From the NCBI GenBank assembly GCA_943788405.1, contig CALSQD010000002.1, positions 856,850 through 920,849 of the forward strand: a DNA stretch of 64,000 nt. Direction: 5' to 3'. A program made the position numbers and the translations under genes. Below, piece by piece: positions 41,276 through 49,823 of this stretch. This stretch comes from an uncultured Flavobacteriales bacterium (GTDB lineage: Bacteria > Bacteroidota > Bacteroidia > Flavobacteriales > BACL11). A model generated the notes under the pieces. The model worked only from the letters and a program-made list of their open reading frames with translations. It did no database searches and had not been told where the DNA came from. Each line of letters begins with the position of its first letter. Within the stretch, counting starts at the first letter, position 1.

Positions 41276-42811
41276 TTACTTAGCGTAACTAATTGCTCTT
41301 GTTTCCCTAATCACAGTAACTTTAACTTGACCTGGATAAGTCATTTCATTTTGAATCTTATCAGATATTTGGAAAGCTAATTCTGAAGCTTTTTCATCAG
41401 TAACTTTTTCACTCTCTACTACAACCCTTAGTTCTCTACCTGCCTGTATAGCGTAAGATTTAAGGACTCCAGGATAACCTAAAGCAGTCTCCTCTAGCTC
41501 TTTTATTCGCTTAATATACTGGTCAGTCATAGCTCTTCTTGCTCCTGGTCTTGCTCCTGAAACTCCATCACAAACTTGAATAAGTGGTGAAATTAATGAT
41601 GTCATTTCTACCTCATCATGGTGAGCTCCAATTGCATTACATACTTCTGGCTTCTCACCATATTTCTCGGCTAACTTCATTCCAATAATAGCATGCGGAG
41701 TTTCTGCATCATCAGGAGATACTTTTCCAATATCATGTAGTAACCCTGCTCTTTTGGCATATTTAGTATTCAACCCTAATTCAGCAGCCATAGTCGCACA
41801 CATATTTGCTGTTTCACGCGAATGTTGCAATAAATTTTGACCATAAGATGAACGGTAACGCATTCTTCCAACCATCTTAATCAACTCAGGGTGCAAACCA
41901 TGAATTCCTAAATCAATAGTTGTTTTTTTACCAATTTGAATAATTTCATCTTCAATTTCTTTCTCTGTTTTCTTTACTACTTCCTCAATTCTTGCAGGGT
42001 GAATCCTACCATCAGTAACTAATTTATGTAAAGATAAACGAGCCACTTCTCTTCTTACAGAATCAAAACAAGAAAGAATAATTGCTCCTGGTGTATCATC
42101 TACTACAATATCAACTCCAGTTGCAGCTTCAATTGCTCTAATATTACGCCCTTCTCTACCAATAATTCTACCTTTCACAGCATCACTATCAATATTAAAA
42201 ACTGAAACTGCATTTTCTACTGCCTCTTCAGTTGCAATTCTTTGTATCGTTTGTATTACAATTTTTTTAGCCTCTTGCTTTGCAGTAAGTTTTGCCTCCT
42301 CAATTGTATTATTTATGATTGTTAAAGCTTCAGTTTTTGCCTCATCCTTTAAGGTATCTACCAATTGTGCTTTTGCCTCATCAGCTGAAAGATTAGAAAT
42401 TTCTTCTAATTGTTCTACTTGTTTTTTATGCGATTTATCTAAATCAGCTTGTTTTTTATCTAAAACTGATCTTTGTTGATCAATAGAAGATTTTTGTTTT
42501 TTAAATTCAGCATCCTTTCGGTTCACCTCAGCCAATTTTTGATTAAGCGTATTTTCTTTCTGCTTTACCCTTTGGTGCGCATTATTAATATCATTATTCT
42601 TCTTATTAATAACCTTTTCATGTTCTGATTTTAACTCAATGAACTTTTCTTTTGCTTGTAAAAGTTTTTCTTTTTTTATTTGCTCTGCTTCTTTATTTGC
42701 TTCTGAAATAATGGCATTTGCTTTTCCTTTATTTTTTGAGTTCAACACTAAAAAAGCAACACCTCCTCCTGCTAACAAAGCGATTAAACCTACTATAATT
42801 GTTTCTATCAT
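41276..42811 (-). CDS. rny: Ribonuclease Y
   Basis: RNase Y is a membrane-tethered endoribonuclease that starts mRNA decay. The 511-residue protein has an N-terminal membrane helix ([21 protein letters not shown]), a long charged coiled coil (about 30-190), a KH domain ([28 protein letters not shown]) and an HD domain ([32 protein letters not shown]). The C-terminus [19 protein letters not shown] is characteristic. Downstream of a 6S RNA and zapA on the same strand. Length and domain order are standard. Confidence 0.95.
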   Translation of the reverse strand: MIETIIVGLIALLAGGGVAFLVLNSKNKGKANAIISEANKEAEQIKKEKLLQAKEKFIELKSEHEKVINKKNNDINNAHQRVKQKENTLNQKLAEVNRKDAEFKKQKSSIDQQRSVLDKKQADLDKSHKKQVEQLEEISNLSADEAKAQLVDTLKDEAKTEALTIINNTIEEAKLTAKQEAKKIVIQTIQRIATEEAVENAVSVFNIDSDAVKGRIIGREGRNIRAIEAATGVDIVVDDTPGAIILSCFDSVRREVARLSLHKLVTDGRIHPARIEEVVKKTEKEIEDEIIQIGKKTTIDLGIHGLHPELIKMVGRMRYRSSYGQNLLQHSRETANMCATMAAELGLNTKYAKRAGLLHDIGKVSPDDAETPHAIIGMKLAEKYGEKPEVCNAIGAHHDEVEMTSLISPLIQVCDGVSGARPGARRAMTDQYIKRIKELEETALGYPGVLKSYAIQAGRELRVVVESEKVTDEKASELAFQISDKIQNEMTYPGQVKVTVIRETRAISYAK

Positions 42812-42831
42812 TTTAATTGTTGTTTATATTT

Positions 42832-43013
42832 AAAAATCCCGCATTAAAAACTGAAAAACTCCATTTTAACATGGATAGGGTTGCTAACATATCGCAAACT
42901 TCCACTGTCTCAAATTGAGAACCCTTACGGGTTGAGGCCTGTTTTTAACACATTAAGTCAATCCCCAATACTTTAAGTGTTGAGTTTAACAATAACATTA
43001 ATACGGGATTAAA
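42832..43013 (-). ncRNA. ssrS: 6S RNA (ssrS), predicted
   Basis: The ends of this 180-nt gap between zapA and rny are complementary: aatcccgcattaa (42835-42847) pairs with ttaatacgggatt (42998-43010), one mismatch in 13, forming a closing stem. Inside, aaccc-tta-cgggtt (about 42930-42943) forms the distal hairpin with caaattgag/ctcaa extensions, and caatacttt/aagtgttg (about 42967-42982) forms a small hairpin at a central bubble. This rod with central bubble is the layout of 6S RNA, and neighbourhood of zapA is its known position in several bacteria. Strand is taken as that of zapA and rny. It would bind RNA polymerase holoenzyme in stationary phase. Confidence 0.75.
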
Positions 43014-43035
43014 TTATTTTATTTAAAAGAACTAT

Positions 43036-43320
43036 TTATATATTACTAGATAGTAAAGCTTCAATTTCGGCTAATTTTTCACTTAAGCCATCATCCTCTA
43101 CTACTTTTTTATTACTTACAGATTCAAACTTTGAAGCATACTCTATAAGGCACATGGCAAGTAAATCCTGTTTGTCCTTAATAGCGTAATTTTCTTCATA
43201 AAACTTTAGGCGCTCTTCAATTTTCTTAACAGCATTCCTAATGAATTCCTCCGATTTACGCTCAATCTTCATTGGATAAATACGATTCGCTATATGTAAT
43301 TTTATCGATAACTTATCCAC
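43036..43320 (-). CDS. zapA: Cell-division protein ZapA
   Basis: ZapA promotes FtsZ bundling at the division ring. The 94-residue product shows the family pattern VDKLSIKLHIANRIYPMKI, EEFIRNAVKKIEERL and DKQDLLAMCLIEYA, with a C-terminal coiled coil. The start is GTG at 43320, which gives the complete N-terminal beta strand; the next ATG (residue 17) would cut it off. It sits 11 nt after a small coiled-coil gene and immediately before the 6S RNA gap. Confidence 0.88.
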   Translation of the reverse strand: MDKLSIKLHIANRIYPMKIERKSEEFIRNAVKKIEERLKFYEENYAIKDKQDLLAMCLIEYASKFESVSNKKVVEDDGLSEKLAEIEALLSSNI

Positions 43321-43331
43321 TAAGCTTGATT

Positions 43332-43613
43332 CTATTTATTTAATAATGCAATACATTTATCAATCTCCCGTACATACTCATTAATCTTTAATCTTGTTTC
43401 CTTCACCTCTTGCTTTGAGGCATCAACTGATTTAGAGATATTCATGAGCTTTATCTTCTCCTGCAGACTTAAAACTTCCTTTTCTTTTAATTCTAAAGCT
43501 GCAATTGAAGCCTCATTTTCTTGCTGTAATAGTAACTTTTCTTGCTTGATTTTCTCATACTTAGCAATGAACTTCCCAAGCTTAATTTCTATGTTATTTA
43601 CAATATTCTTCAC
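43332..43613 (-). CDS. Small coiled-coil protein upstream of zapA (ZapB-like arrangement)
   Basis: The 93-residue product (GTG start at 43613) is predicted to be almost entirely helical with heptad-like Leu/Ile spacing (VNNIEIKLGKFIAKYEKIKQ, LLLQQENEASIAALELKEKE, LSLQEKIKLMNIS). It lacks a catalytic motif or membrane segment. Its position 11 nt before zapA suggests a division-associated role comparable to ZapB, but sequence identity to ZapB is not evident to me. TAAGTTTG (43637-43630) is a possible -7 box; both it and zapA use GTG. Confidence 0.68.
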   Translation of the reverse strand: MKNIVNNIEIKLGKFIAKYEKIKQEKLLLQQENEASIAALELKEKEVLSLQEKIKLMNISKSVDASKQEVKETRLKINEYVREIDKCIALLNK

Positions 43614-43629
43614 CCGAAAATAATTGTTA

Positions 43630-43637
43630 CAAACTTA
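43630..43637 (-). promoter_or_regulatory. Putative -7 box (TAAGTTTG) of the zapA operon
   Basis: Minus-strand TAAGTTTG fits TAnnTTTG, 16 nt before the GTG at 43613. Confidence 0.5.
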
Positions 43638-43673
43638 ACGATTTTAAATACACAAAGGATACAAATTTGATGT

Positions 43674-43681
43674 TATATTTG
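43674..43681 (+). promoter_or_regulatory. Putative -7 box (TATATTTG) of the M23 peptidase gene
   Basis: Plus-strand TATATTTG fits TAnnTTTG and ends 36 nt before the ATG at 43718. Confidence 0.5.
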
Positions 43682-43717
43682 CTGAACTTTTCAAAAACCT
43701 AATAAATTCTTTTATAA

Positions 43718-45418
43718 ATGAAGTTATTTTCATCTGTATTACTGATTATCACGCTTTTATCAAACAGCATTGTTTTTGCTCAAGACTACCAAGCACCACT
43801 TGATTTTCGTTTGTTACTTTCCGGAACTTTTGGTGAATTAAGAGGTAATCATTTTCATGCTGGAATTGATATAAAAACAGAAGGGGTTGAAGGACAAAAG
43901 GTTTACGCTATTGCTGACGGATACATCTCAAGAATAAAAGTATCTACTTGGGGTTATGGAAAAGTAATTTACATCACCCACCCTGAAACAGGGCACACCT
44001 CTGTGTATGCTCATCTTCAAAAATTCAGCACAAAAATTGATAGCATTGTAAAAAAGGAGCATTATAAAAAAGAAAGTTTTGAGATTAATTTCTATCCAAA
44101 TAAATCTAATTTAACAATCAAAAAAGGAGAGGTTATTGCCTTATCTGGGAACAGTGGTGGTAGTGCTGGTGCTCATCTTCATTTTGAAATAAGAGATACA
44201 AAAAGTGAGCACCCAATAAACCCTCTGCAATTTGGCTTTAAAGTTGCAGACAACATACCTCCTACCTTAAAAAAACTAAAAATTTATGCTTTTGACACCA
44301 CCTTAATTGATGGGTACAATAAGAGTAAAATTATCAGTATTAACAAAAATGATAACAAATACTCAATAAAAGACACGCTAACAATAAATGGTGCTTTTGC
44401 AGTTGGAATATTCACTTATGACAAGTTAGATGGAAGCTATAATAAAAATGGCGTGTACAGCATAAAACTTTGTGTTGACACAAATACTTGCTATCAGTTT
44501 AAGGTAGATGAATTAGATTTTAGTACAAGCCGATACATCAATGCACATGTAGATTATAAAGAAAAAAAAGAAAGCAAAAACAAATACCACAGGTGTTACA
44601 TACTTCCTAACAATAAACTTGACAATTATAGTAATTTAATAAATGAGGGGATCATAAGTATAAAGGACACATTACTACACAATGTAAACTTAGAAGTAAC
44701 TGATATTTATGGAAATGTTTCCACATTAGATTTTAAGATTAAATCAACCAACAATCCTTTGCTTAACAGATGTCCTTTACCAAAGGATACTATAAGCACT
44801 CCTTTTAGTATGGATAAAGTAAATATCTTTAAAAAAGAAAATGTGGAGCTTCATATGGAGGCCTTTTCATTATACGAACCTTTAAATTTTCATTACAACA
44901 CTACTGATTCTATGGAAGGTGTATTTGGAGATATTCATCATATTCATTTCAATAATACTCCTGTACACAAAAAATATGTACTTTCCATAAAAGCTGATGT
45001 ACCTGAAAATTTAAAAAGTAAAACCTATATTGCTACAACTGATATGAAAGGGAATTTCTGGCATATTGGAGGAACATGGAAAGATGGATTTCTTAAAACT
45101 AAAACCAGAGAATTTGGAGATTTCTGTATTATTGCTGATACTATAAATCCTAAAATAAAAGGAGTAAACATATTTCCAGGGAAAATATTCAATACCCAAA
45201 CTACAATTAAGCTAACTATTAAAGATAAAAATAGTGGCATTAAATCCTACAGAGGAGAAATTGATGGAAAGTGGATATTAATGGATTATGATTACAAGCG
45301 TAACTTATTACGCTTTGATATTGAGAAATCCTTAACAAAAGGAAAACATACTTTTACTCTAAAGGTAATTGATAATGTAGGAAACAAAAAAAACTATAAA
45401 GCTGAGTTTACTTACTAG
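43718..45418 (+). CDS. Exported M23-family (LytM) peptidase
   Basis: The 566-residue protein has signal peptide MKLFSSVLLIITLLSNSIVFAQ and an N-terminal LytM domain. Zinc ligands are visible: H47 and D51 in FHAGIDIK, and H153, H155 in GAHLHFEI. The remaining 400 residues are beta-rich, of the kind seen in Bacteroidota M23 proteins with a C-terminal Ig-like or PPC extension (KHTFTLKVIDNVGNKKNYKAEF). No T9SS tail is present, so it is likely periplasmic. It probably cuts peptidoglycan cross-links, matching the envelope/division genes upstream. The 3' end overlaps the VOC pseudogene by 11 nt in convergent orientation. Confidence 0.88.
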   Translation: MKLFSSVLLIITLLSNSIVFAQDYQAPLDFRLLLSGTFGELRGNHFHAGIDIKTEGVEGQKVYAIADGYISRIKVSTWGYGKVIYITHPETGHTSVYAHLQKFSTKIDSIVKKEHYKKESFEINFYPNKSNLTIKKGEVIALSGNSGGSAGAHLHFEIRDTKSEHPINPLQFGFKVADNIPPTLKKLKIYAFDTTLIDGYNKSKIISINKNDNKYSIKDTLTINGAFAVGIFTYDKLDGSYNKNGVYSIKLCVDTNTCYQFKVDELDFSTSRYINAHVDYKEKKESKNKYHRCYILPNNKLDNYSNLINEGIISIKDTLLHNVNLEVTDIYGNVSTLDFKIKSTNNPLLNRCPLPKDTISTPFSMDKVNIFKKENVELHMEAFSLYEPLNFHYNTTDSMEGVFGDIHHIHFNNTPVHKKYVLSIKADVPENLKSKTYIATTDMKGNFWHIGGTWKDGFLKTKTREFGDFCIIADTINPKIKGVNIFPGKIFNTQTTIKLTIKDKNSGIKSYRGEIDGKWILMDYDYKRNLLRFDIEKSLTKGKHTFTLKVIDNVGNKKNYKAEFTY

Positions 45419-45779
45419 ACCAAAAAGCTAAACGGTTTCCTTCTGTATCCAAAAAAATTCCTTAATAGCCAATTTCTTTAGCAATAAGGGTTTTATTTAG
45501 TAACACCTCCCCTCCTAAATCATTAACTTTAGCAAGGTAATTATTCAAATCCTCACCTCCATCAAAATAAACCAAAGTTCCTGTTTTGGAAGGAGTACCT
45601 TCCATTACAATTGCACCTCCAACAGAGTTTTCAGTATGTCCCTAAAAACCATGCAGCACCTCTCCTACTTTACTTTCATGAATGGGCAACCCTAACAGAC
45701 CTTCATAAAACTTTTTAGCTCTATTAAAATCAGTAACCGGAATTTCAACCCAAGTGAAAATTTTATTATTTGGCTTCAT
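45408..45779 (-). pseudogene. VOC/glyoxalase-family gene with two in-frame stops
   Basis: From ATG 45779 the minus strand reads a complete VOC protein of 123 residues apart from two stops: TAG at 45644-45642 and TAA at 45464-45462. The frame does not change: KIFTWVEIPVTDFNRAKKFYEGLLGL, a first stop after VGEVLHGF, then GHTENSVGGAIVMEG and LVYFDGGEDLNNYLAKV, a second stop after AKEIGY, then IFLDTEGNRLAFWSSK. Vicinal-oxygen-chelate proteins of this small type are of varied function. The ATG overlaps the arsC stop by 14 nt, so it was the last gene of that operon. Both stops replace residues where family members have a coding residue. Confidence 0.85.
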
Positions 45780-46179
45780 TATCAAAGAATAACTTAAAGT
45801 AAGTTGCTAACTCATCCCTTACCGCAACATATACTTTTAATTGTTCTTGCTCTGTACCAGTTGCATCAGCAGGATCAGAAAAACTATTATGTATTAACTG
45901 TTTTGCTTTTGGGTAAATAGGACAAATCTCTTTAGCATTATCACAAACGGTAAATACATAATCAAAATCAATATGTGCATATTCATCAGCATGATTTGAT
46001 ACATTATCAGAAATATCTATTCCCATTTCTCCCATAGCTTTTACTGCATATGGGTTTACTTTTTCAGGTTTTGTTCCTGCACTATACACTTCCATTTCTG
46101 GTAAGAAATTACTTATTAAACCTTCTGCCATTTGTGAACGACATGAATTTCCTGTACACAGGATTAATACTTTATTCAT
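45766..46179 (-). CDS. arsC: Arsenate reductase ArsC (low-molecular-weight phosphatase type)
   Basis: This enzyme reduces arsenate to arsenite, coupled to thioredoxin. The 137-residue protein has the P-loop C8TGNSC13R14 (CX5R), and the redox pair C79 and C86 in VCDNAKEICP. This arrangement corresponds to the C10/C82/C89 triad of staphylococcal ArsC. It overlaps an upstream membrane gene by 8 nt and a downstream VOC pseudogene by 14 nt. No arsR, arsB or acr3 is in the window. Members without the triad act as protein phosphatases, but here all three Cys are present. Confidence 0.88.
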   Translation of the reverse strand: MNKVLILCTGNSCRSQMAEGLISNFLPEMEVYSAGTKPEKVNPYAVKAMGEMGIDISDNVSNHADEYAHIDFDYVFTVCDNAKEICPIYPKAKQLIHNSFSDPADATGTEQEQLKVYVAVRDELATYFKLFFDNEAK

Positions 46180-46549
46180 TTTTAAAAATTATTGTTTTAT
46201 TATACTGCATATAAACAGCATAAATCATATTAATAAGAAAACCATATACCATCCATATACTATCAAGTAATATATAAACATAGATATGAAAGAAACCAAT
46301 CAAAAGCAATATAAGCGTACAGATATCTATACTTCTTTTAATCTGAACTTTCAGGATATCAAACAATAGGATAGTACCACAAATATAAGTTAACCCTACA
46401 AACTGAGTCATTAGAATAGCGCCAGTATTATTAACTTCACTTAAAAATAAATCAGACAAAGGCATCCTAGGAAAAATCATAAAGACTAATCCATAGATAA
46501 AATAAAAACTTGAAACTAAAATAGGATGCAATAATTGCTTTCTCTTCAT
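46172..46549 (-). CDS. Small multi-pass membrane protein upstream of arsC
   Basis: The 125-residue protein appears to have four membrane helices: about 8-25 (LHPILVSSFYFIYGLVF), 42-65 (AILMTQFVGLTYICGTILLF), 73-95 (DICTLILLLIGFFHIYVYI) and 97-115 (SIWMVYGFLINMIYAVYM). I do not recognise the family. It overlaps arsC by 8 nt, so it is translated from the same message; this suggests a membrane role alongside arsenate reduction, but the protein has no Acr3 or ArsB features. Short size argues against a full transporter. Confidence 0.65.
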   Translation of the reverse strand: MKRKQLLHPILVSSFYFIYGLVFMIFPRMPLSDLFLSEVNNTGAILMTQFVGLTYICGTILLFDILKVQIKRSIDICTLILLLIGFFHIYVYILLDSIWMVYGFLINMIYAVYMQYNKTIIFKNE

Positions 46550-46619
46550 TATTAAATTGGGTTTCTCAGTACAAATATAATAATTTTTCAGTTTTGAAGT
46601 TTATTAACCTACATAATTC

Positions 46620-46627
46620 TATTTTTG
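46620..46627 (+). promoter_or_regulatory. Putative -7 box (TATTTTTG) of the TonB receptor gene
   Basis: TATTTTTG fits TAnnTTTG and ends 6 nt before the ATG at 46634. A TTG at 46594-46596 lies 23 bp upstream, within the flavobacterial -33 spacing range. The short interval implies a leaderless or near-leaderless mRNA. Confidence 0.55.
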
Positions 46628-46633
46628 CAACAT

Positions 46634-49081
46634 ATGCACAAAAGGCTTTTACTTCCGTTATTCTTATTGCTTTCCTTTTTAGGGTTTGGACAAACTATCA
46701 GTGGCCTTATTATTGATGAGGAAAACAATAGCCTACCTGCTGTTAATATTAGTGTTTTAGGAAAAAGCATTGGTGCTATATCCAATAATGATGGAACTTA
46801 TAACTTAAATATTCCTGCTAACCGTTCGGTAGTAATTGGTTATAGCTTTGTAGGGTTTCAATTGGAAAAAATAAGAATACCAATGCTAAAAAAAGGACAA
46901 ACTTACACCCTTAATATTCAACTTAAATCGGCATCAACCCTACTAGGAGATGTAATTGTAACCGATCAAAAAAGCAGAAAAGAAAGTTTTAGCCGTATTA
47001 AACCAAAACATGTAAGTGTACTCCCTGGTAATAGTGGTGGAATTGAAGCAATACTAAAAACTTTACCTGGAGTAAGTTCTGCAAATGAACTTAGTTCACA
47101 ATACTCAGTAAGAGGAGGGAATTTTGATGAAAACCTTGTGTATGTAAACGGAATTGAAGTATATCGCCCGTTCCTTGTGCGTTCAGGACAACAAGAAGGA
47201 TTAAGCTTTGTAAATACGGATATGGTAGGAAGCATCCTCTTTTCAGCAGGTGGTTTTGCGGCCAAGTATGGCGACAAAATGTCATCAGTATTGGATATTA
47301 CTTATAATCGACCAAGAGAAACAGCAGCCAGTTTACAACTAAGTATGCTTGGTGGTTCAGCACATGTTGAAGGAACAAATAAAAACGGAAGACTTTCTTA
47401 TTTAATTGGAGCAAGACACAAAACAAATAAGTATCTATTCAGTGCAATGGATACTGAAGCAGATTATACTCCTGAATTTTACGATTTACAAACCTTTATT
47501 AATTACGAACTAAACACGGATTGGCAAATTAGTTTCCTTGGGAACATCAGCAAGAATCAATATACCATGGTACCTAAAAATAGAGACACTGATTTTGGAA
47601 CGATTAATGAAGCCCTTAAACTAAAAATATTTTTTGAAGGACAAGAAGTAGATAAGTACGAAACCTACTTTGGAGCTTTAAGTACCACCTACCAACCCAA
47701 CACTGAACTGAACTTACAGTTTACCACCTCAGCATTTCAAACCTTTGAACAAGAAAATTTTGACATCCTTGGGGAATACTGGCTTTACCAGTTGGAAAAT
47801 AATTTAGGTTCGGATGAATTTGGGGATGTTGCCTTTGATAGAGGAGTTGGAAAATACATCAACCATGCAAGGAATAGCTTGAGTGCCCGTGTACTTAACT
47901 TTTCACATAGAGGAAACTACAATAAAGAAGCTTTAAAAGTAGATTGGGGTTTCCGCATGCAAAAGGAAGAAATTGAAGATAAAATTTCAGAATGGAACTT
48001 GATTGATTCTGCTTTTTTCAATTTTCCACATCCTGATGATGCTATTGGCGATTCCATATCCAACCCTAACCAACAAATTGTAATGAGTGAACTTTTAAAG
48101 ACTCAAATCAATTTATCATCCTACAGAAACTCAGGATACATGCAAGTATCCAAAGACATTGGAAACCTCACCCTAAATGCAGGAACAAGGGGTAGCTATT
48201 GGACATATAATGAGGAACTTTTACTAAGCCCTAGAGCATCCTTAGCTTATGCACCTATCTGGGAAAAGGATGTAGTGTTCCGTGCAGCAACAGGCATTTA
48301 TTACCAGTCGCCTTTTTATAGAGAGTTGCGCACCCCAGAAGGAACACTTAACCACAATATAAAAGCACAAAAATCAACCCATTATGTATTGGGAACTGAT
48401 TATCTGTTTTACAAATGGGGACGACCATTCAAATGGATAACAGAAGTATATTATAAGGATTTGGAAAACCTAATTCCTTATAAAGTGGACAATGTACGCA
48501 TCCAATATTTAGCCAATAACCTATCTAACGGATATGCAGCAGGGATAGACTTAAAAGTAAATGGGGAGTTTGTACCAGGAGTTGAAAGTTGGGCAAGTTT
48601 ATCGGTTATGAAAACGGAAGAGGATATTGTTGGCGATACAAAAACGGATGCTAACGGCAATACGGTTGATGTGGGTTATATCGCTAGGCCAACTGACCAA
48701 AGGGTTAATTTCTCCATGTTCTTTCAGGATTACATACCTAATAAACCAAACTACAAAATGCACTTAAACTTAGTATATGGTACTGGTTTACCTTTCGGAC
48801 CACCTGATGGAGAAAAGCACCAAGATGTACTAAGAATACCAAATTACAGAAGAGTGGATATTGGTTTTTCGGCAGTAATAAAGGCTGCTGACAAAAAGAG
48901 TAAACTAAAATGGTTGAACGCCTTTAATAGTATTTGGCTAAGTGCTGAAGTATTTAACTTACTAGATATTAACAACACGGTTTCCTACCTTTGGGTGGCT
49001 GATGTTAGTGGGCGTGAATATGCCGTACCAAACTATTTAACGGCAAGACAGCTTAATGCTAAGCTTATTTTTAGGTTTTAG
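46634..49081 (+). CDS. TonB-dependent outer-membrane receptor with CarboxypepD_reg-like domain
   Basis: The 815-residue protein (ATG 46634; a TTG at 46625 lies in the promoter box) has signal peptide KRLLLPLFLLLSFLGFGQ, a CarboxypepD_reg-like N-terminal domain (ISGLIIDEENNSLPAVNISVLG, then YNLNIPANRSVVIGYSFVGF) and a plug (LPGNSGGIEAILKTLPGVSSANELSSQYSVRGGNFDENLVYVNGIEVYRP, here broken by motif). A 22-strand-type barrel follows, ending in TARQLNAKLIFRF with the terminal Phe. No SusD partner gene adjoins it, so it is not a Sus-type glycan pair; substrate is unknown. Confidence 0.92.
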   Translation: MHKRLLLPLFLLLSFLGFGQTISGLIIDEENNSLPAVNISVLGKSIGAISNNDGTYNLNIPANRSVVIGYSFVGFQLEKIRIPMLKKGQTYTLNIQLKSASTLLGDVIVTDQKSRKESFSRIKPKHVSVLPGNSGGIEAILKTLPGVSSANELSSQYSVRGGNFDENLVYVNGIEVYRPFLVRSGQQEGLSFVNTDMVGSILFSAGGFAAKYGDKMSSVLDITYNRPRETAASLQLSMLGGSAHVEGTNKNGRLSYLIGARHKTNKYLFSAMDTEADYTPEFYDLQTFINYELNTDWQISFLGNISKNQYTMVPKNRDTDFGTINEALKLKIFFEGQEVDKYETYFGALSTTYQPNTELNLQFTTSAFQTFEQENFDILGEYWLYQLENNLGSDEFGDVAFDRGVGKYINHARNSLSARVLNFSHRGNYNKEALKVDWGFRMQKEEIEDKISEWNLIDSAFFNFPHPDDAIGDSISNPNQQIVMSELLKTQINLSSYRNSGYMQVSKDIGNLTLNAGTRGSYWTYNEELLLSPRASLAYAPIWEKDVVFRAATGIYYQSPFYRELRTPEGTLNHNIKAQKSTHYVLGTDYLFYKWGRPFKWITEVYYKDLENLIPYKVDNVRIQYLANNLSNGYAAGIDLKVNGEFVPGVESWASLSVMKTEEDIVGDTKTDANGNTVDVGYIARPTDQRVNFSMFFQDYIPNKPNYKMHLNLVYGTGLPFGPPDGEKHQDVLRIPNYRRVDIGFSAVIKAADKKSKLKWLNAFNSIWLSAEVFNLLDINNTVSYLWVADVSGREYAVPNYLTARQLNAKLIFRF

Positions 49082-49231
49082 TAAATTAACTACTCAAAAT
49101 AGCAAAAGTATAATCTCAATAAATCCTTTGGATCTGGCTATTTTAAAGAATAAATTGGTTTATTAATTTACATGAAATAAAAAAACTTCATTTTAATAAA
49201 GCAAATACCTAAAAACAGTTCACTGTCTTGT

Positions 49232-49633
49232 TTACTTGCTACTCCAATGACATAGATTTAATAAAATTTTATCAATTTTACTCTCAACTCTTTTACCTAC
49301 ATATACAGAAGCAGGACCATGAATAAATAGCACATCACCATGAGGGTATTCTCCAGTATTAAAGACTCCTTTCTTTGTCCCATATTCTGTCTCTATAATT
49401 ACTTTTCTAACTCCTAAAAAAAGCCCACCGAGTTGTAAACGTTTCACTTCACAACTACCTACTTCTAACTCAATGTATTTACCTTCACAATCCATTATTT
49501 TAGATAAAATAGTATCTGTTTGAGGGTGGAATTCAATTATTTTACATCCACTTATATAAGTATTAGTAGTATCTTGAGCGTTTGAAATAATAATTAAAAA
49601 AAGAAACAGGTTAAATAGCAAAAACTTTTTCAT
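49232..49633 (-). CDS. Small secreted protein of unknown function
   Basis: The 133-residue product has a signal peptide (MKKFLLFNLFLFLIIISNAQ) and a short mature domain with two or three Cys (SGCKIIEF, MDCEGKYI, GSCEVKRL). I recognise no family. It is probably periplasmic or exported; no sorting tail or lipobox is present. It is flanked by a 150-bp gene-free gap next to the TonB receptor, and by purL on the other side. Transcribed alone. Confidence 0.6.
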   Translation of the reverse strand: MKKFLLFNLFLFLIIISNAQDTTNTYISGCKIIEFHPQTDTILSKIMDCEGKYIELEVGSCEVKRLQLGGLFLGVRKVIIETEYGTKKGVFNTGEYPHGDVLFIHGPASVYVGKRVESKIDKILLNLCHWSSK

Positions 49634-49761
49634 AATAAATAATTTAAATGATTAATAAAAAAGTAGAAGTATTTTATAGGATAGTTTTTAAGTTATTATT
49701 GATAACGGAAGAATTCTATAAAAGTTTCAAATTCATATAGTTTAATAATAATAAATCAAAG

Positions 49762-49789
49762 AAAAAAGCCGAGCATTTGCTCAGCTTTT
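49762..49789 (-). terminator. Terminator downstream of purL
   Basis: aaagc-c-gagca and tgctc-a-gcttt form a 10-bp stem with one internal mismatch and a short loop. On the minus strand it is followed by TTTTTTC. It lies 35 nt past the purL stop. Confidence 0.75.
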
Positions 49790-49823
49790 AATTATCAAAT
49801 TAGTGCATTAGCACATTATTAAA

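Noticed and set aside
49082-49231. Terminator after the TonB receptor
   Set aside because: The complementary words there (atgaa/ttcat) are too short for a convincing stem; nothing else seen in the gap.
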